From the NCBI RefSeq assembly GCF_014206975.1, contig NZ_JACHOU010000009.1, positions 62,001 to 126,000 on the forward strand: 64,000 bases of DNA, written 5' to 3'. Below, piece after piece: positions 58,189 to 64,000 of the stretch. The stretch is from Aminobacter aganoensis. GTDB lineage: Bacteria; Pseudomonadota; Alphaproteobacteria; Rhizobiales; Rhizobiaceae. The position numbers and the translations under genes are program-made. The notes under the pieces were generated by a model. That model was not told where the DNA came from, ran no database searches, and saw only the letters and a program-made list of their open reading frames with translations. Positions within the stretch are counted from its first letter, which is position 1. Each line of letters starts with the position of its first letter.

Positions 58189-60693
58189 ATGACAAGCAAG
58201 CTACGTCTGGATATTCCGGTGCTTCTGCCTGAGGTGGACGACATGGCGGACTCTTGCGTCAATCGCCTCACCGCCGATCTTACGGCTCGAGAGGGCGTTG
58301 AAAAGGTCCATATCGTTCCTGCTGAAGCGGAGTTTCCTGCCAGGCTTTGCCTCCATTACGACCCGGAAGTTCTCCCCCTGGCGCGGATCCGCGAGATCAC
58401 CCAGGCCGCCGGCGCGCAGATCACGAACCGCTTCGGGCATCTGACGTGGAATGTCACAGGCATAGGTCATGAACGTCGCGCCCGTACGGCCGCCGAAAAG
58501 CTACGGGCTATGAAGGGGGTCGTCGAGGCCGAAGCGAACGCCGCGGGCACCGTGCATGTCGAGTTCGATCGGGAGGCCACATCTAAAGATGCCATAGACG
58601 AGGCGCTGCGAAGCCTCGGCGTCCGGCGAACGGGGGAGCCTGCATCCGTTCCGGGAGGCGGCAAGGACGCGCAAGCCGGTCACAATCACGGACCGAAAGG
58701 CGAAAAGCACGACGAAGGTGACGGCCACGATCATGCCCATGGCGAGTTCCTCGGGCCGAACACCGAACTGATCTTCGCTCTGTCGAGCGGTGCGCTGCTG
58801 GGCATCGGCGTCGCCGTCGAGTATCTGGTTGCGGGCGCGCCGGGCTGGCTGCCGACGGCCTGCTTCATCGCGGCCTATTTCTTCGGCGGGTTCTTCACGC
58901 TGCGCGAGGCCGTCGACAATCTGCGTCTCAGGCGGTTCGAGATCGACACGCTGATGCTGGTCGCCGCGGCCGGCGCGGCAGCCCTCGGCGCGTTCGAGGA
59001 AGGCGCGCTGCTCCTGTTCCTGTTCAGCCTCGGCCACGCGCTGGAGCACTACGCAATGGGCCGCGCCAAGCGCGCGATCGAGGCGCTAGCGGAACTCGCG
59101 CCGCCGGTCGCGACCGTCAGGCGCGACGGCGAAACCCGAGAGATCCCGCTGGAAGAGCTAGTGGTCGGCGACATCGTTGTCGTGCGCCCAAACGAGCGAC
59201 TTCCCGCCGACGGCTTCCTCATCAACGGCACGACCAGCATCAATCAGGCGCCCGTGACCGGCGAGAGCATCCCGGTCGACAAAAGTCCGGTCACCGACGC
59301 CGCGGCGGCTCGGGCGCGGCCCGACTCCGTCGACGGCGCCTCTCGCGTCTTTGCCGGCACGATCAACGGTGCGGGCGCGGTCGAGATCGAGGTGACGCGC
59401 CGCTCCACCGACAGCGCGCTCGCCAAGGTGGTCAAGATGGTGAGCGAGGCGGAGGCGCAGAAGTCACCCACCCAGCGTTTCACCGAGAAGTTCGAGCGCA
59501 TCTTCGTGCCGGTGGTGCTGGCGCTCGCGGTCGTGATGCTGTTCGGTTGGGTCGTCGTGGACGAGCCGTTCCGAGATAGTTTCTATCGGGCGATGGCGGT
59601 GCTGGTCGCCGCCAGCCCCTGCGCGCTCGCCATCGCTACGCCGAGCGCGGTCCTTTCGGGCGTCGCCCGCGCGGCGCGTGGCGGCGTGCTGGTCAAGGGC
59701 GGCGGGCCGCTGGAAAATCTCGGCTCGCTGACGGCGATCGCCTTCGACAAGACCGGGACGCTGACGGAAGGCAAGCCGCGCATCACCGACATCGTTACCG
59801 CCAAGGGCGTGGACGAGCAAGAACTGCTGACGGTCGCGGTCGCCGTCGAGAGCCTGAGCGACCATCCGCTGGCCGCGGCGATCGCGCGCGACGGCAGGGA
59901 GAAGCTGGACGGACAGGCTGTTGCCGAGGCGTCCGATCTCAAGAGCCTTACAGGCAAAGGTGTGACGGCGACGCTCGACGGGCAGACGGTGTGGATCGGC
60001 AAGGCCGAAATGTTCGGCTCCGACGGCATCCCGGCTCTAGGCGCCGCTATGACCGAGGCGATCGCGCAGCTCAGGGACGGCGGCCGTACGACTATGGTGG
60101 TTCGCAAGGACGATCGCGATCTCGGCGCGATCGGGCTAATGGACACGCCACGCGCCGCTGCGCGGGACGCGCTGAAGAAGCTGCACGAAATCGGCATCAC
60201 GCGCATGATCATGATCTCGGGCGACAACCAAAAGGTCGCCGACGCGATCGCCAGAGATGTCGGACTCGACGAAGCCTGGGGCGACCTGATGCCCGAGGAC
60301 AAGGTGGAGGCGATCAAGAAACTGCGCTCCGAAGGCAAAGTGGCCATGGTCGGCGACGGCGTCAACGATGCGCCGGCGATGGCGAGCGCAACGGTCGGCA
60401 TCGCCATGGGCGCTGCCGGGTCTGACGTAGCCCTGGAGACAGCCGATGTCGCGCTGATGGCCGACGACCTGGCGCGCCTGCCCTTCGCCGTTGGGCTTAG
60501 CCGCCGGACCCGCTCGATCATCCTCCAGAACGTGGTGGTCAGCCTCGGCATCGTCGCCGTGCTCGTGCCTGCGACGATCTTCGGTTTGAGCATTGGAGCT
60601 GCGGTTGCGGTCCATGAAGGCTCGACCCTGCTCGTAGTCTTCAATGCCTTGCGCCTGCTTGCCTACCGCGACCCCTATCGGGCGGCAGCGTAG
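58189..60693 (+). CDS. P1B-4-type heavy-metal ATPase (SPC/HEGST)
   Basis: An 834-aa P-type ATPase. The first 160 residues contain two HMA-like folds without a CxxC, followed by a His-rich spacer (HNHGPKGEKHDEGDGHDHAH). The transmembrane motif is SPC (VAASPCALAIATPSAV, about residue 476) and the last helix holds VHEGSTLLVVFNALRLL (about 808), both diagnostic of the P1B-4 group that exports Fe(II), Co(II) or Zn(II). The phosphorylation site DKTGTLTEGKP is near 520. ATG 58189 follows GGGAG at nine bases. Its Fur-family neighbour favours iron or cobalt efflux over zinc; this is inference. Confidence 0.9.
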   Translation: MTSKLRLDIPVLLPEVDDMADSCVNRLTADLTAREGVEKVHIVPAEAEFPARLCLHYDPEVLPLARIREITQAAGAQITNRFGHLTWNVTGIGHERRARTAAEKLRAMKGVVEAEANAAGTVHVEFDREATSKDAIDEALRSLGVRRTGEPASVPGGGKDAQAGHNHGPKGEKHDEGDGHDHAHGEFLGPNTELIFALSSGALLGIGVAVEYLVAGAPGWLPTACFIAAYFFGGFFTLREAVDNLRLRRFEIDTLMLVAAAGAAALGAFEEGALLLFLFSLGHALEHYAMGRAKRAIEALAELAPPVATVRRDGETREIPLEELVVGDIVVVRPNERLPADGFLINGTTSINQAPVTGESIPVDKSPVTDAAAARARPDSVDGASRVFAGTINGAGAVEIEVTRRSTDSALAKVVKMVSEAEAQKSPTQRFTEKFERIFVPVVLALAVVMLFGWVVVDEPFRDSFYRAMAVLVAASPCALAIATPSAVLSGVARAARGGVLVKGGGPLENLGSLTAIAFDKTGTLTEGKPRITDIVTAKGVDEQELLTVAVAVESLSDHPLAAAIARDGREKLDGQAVAEASDLKSLTGKGVTATLDGQTVWIGKAEMFGSDGIPALGAAMTEAIAQLRDGGRTTMVVRKDDRDLGAIGLMDTPRAAARDALKKLHEIGITRMIMISGDNQKVADAIARDVGLDEAWGDLMPEDKVEAIKKLRSEGKVAMVGDGVNDAPAMASATVGIAMGAAGSDVALETADVALMADDLARLPFAVGLSRRTRSIILQNVVVSLGIVAVLVPATIFGLSIGAAVAVHEGSTLLVVFNALRLLAYRDPYRAAA

Positions 60694-61001
60694 ATTCGGT
60701 GTCGTGGCGCATTCTGACGGCGCACGCCGTTGGTATGAACTCTGTGATGAGTTAAAGGCCGCAGCGGTATCTCCAGAGGACCTTGGAACGCATAGATGAC
60801 GTGGAGAGCATGGGCCAGCCCAGCATTTCGGATCATCGTCCTCCAAGGCTCGCTGTCAGGACGGACCGTGCTGACCGATGCCACGAACGGCAGACTTTAC
60901 CGCGAAGCGATAGCAGATGACCCTTCATGTTGAAGGAGGCCTTGTGCGGATTTGTGCGTCGTTGGCGCATACGGCTATCTCAATTTTCACGAGAGAAGCT
61001 A
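60694..61001. other. Gap with possible gene remnants
   Basis: Two short plus-strand frames (about 32 codons from GTG 60703 with RRWYELCDELKAAAVSPEDL, and about 45 codons from ATG near 60797 with SGRTVLTDATNGRLYREAIA) have protein-like composition in different frames and may be remnants of one small gene. Neither has a good ribosome site. Confidence 0.3.
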
Positions 61002-61032
61002 TTGACCCTCGAGGAACTGCAGGTTTCAGATT
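61002..61032 (+). promoter_or_regulatory. MerR-type promoter/operator (site f) of the HMA gene
   Basis: Plus strand: -35 TTGACC, 19-base spacer, -10 CAGATT. The dyad CCTCGAG-N3-CTGCAGG matches 12 of 13 defined positions and closely resembles site a. The predicted RNA start is about 33 bases before ATG 61072. Confidence 0.7.
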
Positions 61033-61071
61033 GGGCGTCATCGTTGATCCAGACATGCGAAGGAACCACCG

Positions 61072-61290
61072 ATGACGACATCCAGAATTATCGAGTTCAA
61101 TATTGAGGGCATGGATTGCGCCGATTGCGTCAGCACCATCGAGAGTGAGGTGCGAAGGCTGCCGGGTATCATGGCTGTAAAGGTTTCGTTGGTCGATAAC
61201 AGTGCTCTTATAAAGCTCGATACGACCAAAGTGTCAGAGAGTGCAATTTTCGACGTCGTCGAACACGCGGGCTACGAAGTTCAGCGATGA
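61072..61290 (+). CDS. Small HMA-domain metallochaperone
   Basis: A 72-aa single HMA domain. The metal site is GMDCADC (residues 13-19) in IIEFNIEGMDCADCVSTIES, and the fold ends IFDVVEHAGYEVQR. DCADC rather than the TCASC/HCxxC of copper chaperones matches the N-terminal domains of Zn/Cd/Pb ATPases, so it may deliver metal to the zntA-like pump, whose promoter carries the same operator. AGGA eight bases before ATG 61072 supports the start. It stands alone. Confidence 0.87.
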   Translation: MTTSRIIEFNIEGMDCADCVSTIESEVRRLPGIMAVKVSLVDNSALIKLDTTKVSESAIFDVVEHAGYEVQR

Positions 61291-61854
61291 TCGGTTCATT
61301 TCCATTCCATCGGCACAGGCCAGAGCAGCTAGCCCGGCTCGGTGTGATTGAGGACCTAGGGGTGATAGACCAAGACCCGGCTGACGGTCGTAATCTGACC
61401 CTTGATCTTCAAGTCGGTGGTGATGAGCAGCAAATCGCCAGCGCCGAGGACGAATAACCGACTGCCCATCGGGACGTGTTTGGCGCGCTGCGGACCAGCG
61501 GCTTTGACAGGACATATTACAGCATCGTGGACGCCGCTTAGCGCAGGATCACGAGCCGCTTTTACCGGACTCACTCCGGCGTCATCGGAATCCCCGTGGT
61601 TGTCGGTATACCGCCTGCATGATCGAGCAACGAATCGCATAAAGCGAGAGGAGGCACACGTTCGAAAACTGTGTCAGGGAGAGAGCAACTTTGGCGGCGA
61701 AGGAATGCAGATTGTCTAGCATTTACGGTTAGATAATTTGGAAATTGGTGACTCCTGGCGCTTTTTGGCAGCCAGCCTTGTTCCCTTGCGATGGCACAGC
61801 TCGTTAAAGGCTCGTCGGTACACGAATGCGCGCCAAGATCATGTGACGGCCAAC
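61291..61854. other. Gene-free or decayed region
   Basis: About 560 bases. A minus-strand frame at 61356-61640 ends with a plausible protein segment (RLFVLGAGDLLLITTDLKIK) but has no start signal and may be the tail of a decayed gene. Nothing else is supported. Confidence 0.35.
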
Positions 61855-62220
61855 CTAACGAAGGGGATTGGCTAGAGTCTCGGCGGGCGCGGCCAGCATC
61901 ACCGCAGTATCAGGCACGGCTACACCCCAATCGTTCATGGCGTTGAGAACGTTGCGGAGAGAGGTGCCGAGAGGCGTCAGCTCATAAATCACCTTTGGTG
62001 GGGTTTCGGCATAGGCCGTGCGTGTCACCAGACCGTGCTGCTCGAACTTTCGCAGGCGGTTCGTCAGGGTGTGGGCGCTAATACCTGACAGCGCCTCGCG
62101 CAGTTGAGTAAACCGCCGCGGTCCATGCAACAGCTCGCGCACGATCAGCGTGGCCCAGGGTCCATCAAGCAGGATCAGGAACCGGTCCACCCCGCACTGC
62201 GGGAGGTTTCTTACACTCAT
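61855..62220 (-). CDS. HxlR-family transcriptional regulator
   Basis: A 121-aa winged-helix protein. The HxlR signature is clear: GPWATLIVRELLHGPRRFTQ, LREALSGISAHTLTNRLRKF, EQHGLVTRTAYAETPPKVIY and ELTPLGTSL. The start is ATG 62220 with GAGAAAG upstream; ATG 62235 would add five residues. A Cys (QCGVDRF) near the N-terminus is common in redox-sensing members such as HypR and YodB. It is divergent from an NmrA-like gene with a perfect inverted repeat between them, the usual self- and neighbour-regulating layout. Confidence 0.88.
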   Translation of the reverse strand: MSVRNLPQCGVDRFLILLDGPWATLIVRELLHGPRRFTQLREALSGISAHTLTNRLRKFEQHGLVTRTAYAETPPKVIYELTPLGTSLRNVLNAMNDWGVAVPDTAVMLAAPAETLANPLR

Positions 62221-62232
62221 CGAACTTTCTCG

Positions 62233-62275
62233 CATTGGTGCATTTGACGTAACCGATGCAGATATTGCACCAATG
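62233..62275. promoter_or_regulatory. Inverted repeat operator in the hxlR/nmrA divergent promoter
   Basis: Perfect 10-bp arms CATTGGTGCA (62233-62242) and TGCACCAATG (62266-62275) lie 23 bases apart in the divergent promoter. The likely ligand is the HxlR protein. TTGACG at 62244 may be the -35 box of the rightward promoter. Confidence 0.65.
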
Positions 62276-62308
62276 GCTATCCGATTTCCATATCCTATGA
62301 GGAATTCG

Positions 62309-63166
62309 ATGCCCTACGTTGTTCACGGTGCCAGTGGAGCACAAGGTGGTCCGCTGCTCACTCGACTACTTTCCAACGGCACGGCCGCAGTCGGAGCGGT
62401 GCGCAATCCTGGCCAATTGAAGGGCAAGCCAGTAATCGCCGTCGACAACGCATCGGTCGATTCTCTGACCGTCGCCTATCACGAAGTCGACGGTGTTTTC
62501 GCTCACCTGCCGGCTGCGCCAGAGCCGGTACGTCGACAATATGCGCAAAACATCGTTGCTGCCATTAAGGCCGCCAGGCCGAAGCGGGTCGTCGCCTCGA
62601 CCAGCGGTGCCATCATTGACATGGCTGGCAGCCCGCTCCAAGCATCCGATGACAGCGCCATCATGATCCTGGTCAACGGTATCCGAGACAGCGGCATCTC
62701 GCATTCTATCGTCGCTCCGCGCCTTTATCTCGAAAATCTGCTTTTGCCGCCCATTTTCGAAGCCGCGAAAGCCGACGGAACGCTGAGCTATCCGATCCGG
62801 GCAAACTTTCCTGTTTCCTGGTGCTCGCACCTCGATGTCGCTGAAGCCGCCCAAAAACTTCTGACCGATCATTCCGTTAGCGGGATTGTCGGGGTCGGCC
62901 ATCTGCCTGGGCTTGGAGGAGAGGATCTGGCCACTGGCTTTGCCGAGGAATTCGGACGCGGCGTCGCGTTTCAATCGCTCGCGCCGGACTCATTCGGCAA
63001 GCTGATCGAGCCGATGTTCGGCCCCGCTGCGGCCAATGTGGTCGGCCTGTATAAGGCATTATGGGAAGCGCCGGCAAACGTCATTAGGAATGAGACAAGT
63101 GCGCAAAGTGTGCTCGGGCTAATGCCGCGCAGCGTCAGACAGTGGCTTGCGGAAACGCTCGGTTGA
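62309..63166 (+). CDS. NmrA-like NAD(P)-binding protein
   Basis: A 285-aa Rossmann protein. The nucleotide-binding motif is YVVHGASGAQGGPLLTRLLS (GxxGxxG type), followed by DGVFAHLPAA, the RVVASTSGAII strand and APRLYLENLL, as in the NmrA/QOR2-like quinone reductase group. Such proteins either reduce quinones with NADPH or sense NADP. ATG 62309 has AGGA seven bases before it; upstream ATG 62297 is less good. Pairing with an HxlR regulator suggests induction by quinones or other electrophiles. Confidence 0.82.
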   Translation: MPYVVHGASGAQGGPLLTRLLSNGTAAVGAVRNPGQLKGKPVIAVDNASVDSLTVAYHEVDGVFAHLPAAPEPVRRQYAQNIVAAIKAARPKRVVASTSGAIIDMAGSPLQASDDSAIMILVNGIRDSGISHSIVAPRLYLENLLLPPIFEAAKADGTLSYPIRANFPVSWCSHLDVAEAAQKLLTDHSVSGIVGVGHLPGLGGEDLATGFAEEFGRGVAFQSLAPDSFGKLIEPMFGPAAANVVGLYKALWEAPANVIRNETSAQSVLGLMPRSVRQWLAETLG

Positions 63167-63561
63167 GTTTTCCACATCGAGCGTCGCCCAGCATTCGCCG
63201 GGCGCCGTTCTCAGTTGTCTTGACCGCAGCGGATCCTCTAGGCGGTCTGTCACAACCCGTGCAACCTACTCGTGAAAACCGCCGACACTCCGAGAATGTC
63301 GAGCCATGACGACCGACAACTATCCACGGCGCCTGGGAGTATCGGTGGTAGTCTATCATCACCGCTGCGCTCGGTTTCACCGGGCTAATGGGTCAGCACC
63401 CAATTCTCCGGCGGTGCTTCTTTGATATTGTGCGTTTCGATGAAACGACATTGCGACCCAATTGCCGCACCTTCCAAGCCGCTCCAGACTTGATAATAGA
63501 GACGTGAGTTGATTGGGTGGCAGGCTGCCGCCCACTCTCGCAGCACTAAGGGGAGAAGACC
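63167..63561. other. Intergenic region, no gene seen
   Basis: About 395 bases without a credible gene, repeat or operator. Minus-strand frames here overlap the ends of both neighbours and lack ribosome sites. Confidence 0.4.
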
Positions 63562-64000
63562 ATGAGCAAACGCGCCGTCATCGTCGTTGATCTTCAAAAG
63601 GATTATCTGAGTTCAGGCCGTTTCGCGCTCGATGGCATCGAACAGGCCGTCAGCAATGCCGCCAAAGTAGCTGCTGCCGCGCGCGCCGCTGGGGTCAAGG
63701 TTATAAACGTTCGTCACGAAAATCCCGTCGGCGCCCCATTTTTCGAAGCGGGCGCCGAAGGCTCAGAGATCATCCCGGAAATGACACCTCTGCCGGATGA
63801 AACCGTCGTTACCAAGCACCACCCGAATTCGTTTCGCGACACGGCCCTAAAATCGGTTCTGGACGCAGACGGCATCACAGAACTGGTGATCGTTGGCGCT
63901 ATGAGCCACATGTGCATTGATGCCACGAGCCGCGCCGCGGTGGACCTTGGGTTTGGCGTGACGGTCGTGTCGGATGCCTGTGCGACCCGCAACCTTGAAT
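63562..64000 (+). CDS. Isochorismatase-like cysteine hydrolase, partial (runs off right edge)
   Basis: The first 146 codons are present. The catalytic triad of the isochorismatase-like hydrolase family is visible: Asp10 in IVVDLQKDY, Lys85 in VTKHHPNSF and Cys118 in SHMCIDATSRAA. Such enzymes hydrolyse amides (nicotinamide, ureidoacrylate, N-carbamoyl compounds) or isochorismate; the substrate cannot be told from this part. GGGGAG seven bases before ATG 63562 supports the start. The C-terminal 40 or so residues lie outside the window. Confidence 0.88.
   Translation, partial: MSKRAVIVVDLQKDYLSSGRFALDGIEQAVSNAAKVAAAARAAGVKVINVRHENPVGAPFFEAGAEGSEIIPEMTPLPDETVVTKHHPNSFRDTALKSVLDADGITELVIVGAMSHMCIDATSRAAVDLGFGVTVVSDACATRNLE

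Noticed and set aside
61402-61719. 105-codon plus-strand frame
   Set aside because: No ribosome site, low-quality composition and overlapping alternative frames; treated as decayed or non-coding DNA.

Overview
The window looks like about 64 kb of an accessory replicon or genomic island from an alphaproteobacterium, most likely Hyphomicrobiales (Rhizobiales). The evidence is a high-GC sequence, alphaproteobacterial versions of most recognisable proteins (pseudoazurin, PCuAC chaperone, transglutaminase-like peptidases, DUF2171, Fur/Mur-type regulation of mntH), and a plasmid-type block of DUF genes around a large ParB-like protein. No rRNA, tRNA, transposase or CRISPR array was recognised. Family names come from reading the sequence; no database was searched.

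Region 1 (1-13.2 kb, all minus strand) is a plasmid or integrative-element housekeeping block. In transcription order it holds DUF932, DUF2958, an unknown protein, DUF6884, a coiled-coil protein, two small genes, a 719-aa ParB-like protein, two unknowns, a HerA-like ATPase, a DNA-binding-like protein, three tiny proteins, DUF5983, acidic DUF6878 and an unknown gene running off the left edge. Many overlap by ATGA. Eight to nine of the leaders carry strong inverted repeats. At four or five genes the outer stem ends directly against, or very near, the ribosome binding site, which suggests a shared family of structured RNA leaders.

Region 2 (13.5-17.3 kb) is one 1252-aa gene: an unfamiliar N-terminal part, a RecD-like superfamily 1 helicase core, and a C-terminal PD-(D/E)xK-like nuclease. 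It is a plausible defence or DNA-processing enzyme.

Region 3 (17.6-52.3 kb) is a dense envelope, redox and metal island. It has three DsbA-like proteins with different CxxC motifs, DsbB, CcdA, PCuAC chaperones (one lacking its copper ligands), pseudoazurin, a Zn/Cd/Pb-type P-type ATPase with a His-rich linker, two parvulin-type isomerases, and an HflK/HflC operon led by a fusion of a cation-diffusion-facilitator transporter with an HflK-like SPFH domain. It also has an OmpR-type two-component system, MntH, a MerR-family regulator, three L,D-transpeptidases, two transglutaminase-like peptidases, a SleB-type hydrolase, Lnt and LspA.

Region 4 (52.4-64 kb) has phosphoketolase and acetate kinase, a universal stress protein, a Fur-family regulator beside an SPC/HEGST (P1B-4) ATPase, a small HMA metallochaperone, a divergent HxlR/NmrA pair and a partial isochorismatase-like hydrolase.

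The main discovery candidate is a dispersed regulon. Seven promoters between 23 and 61 kb share a TTGAAC-like -35 box, an exactly 19-bp spacer and the dyad CCTCNAGNNNCTNGAGG, the layout expected of MerR-family activators. They precede the ATPase, the two-component system, a DsbA, a zinc-ribbon protein, lspA, the universal stress protein and the HMA chaperone. The MerR-family gene at 34877-35290, with Cys78/Cys113/Cys121, is the obvious candidate regulator. If so, the island is one metal-triggered envelope-protection programme.
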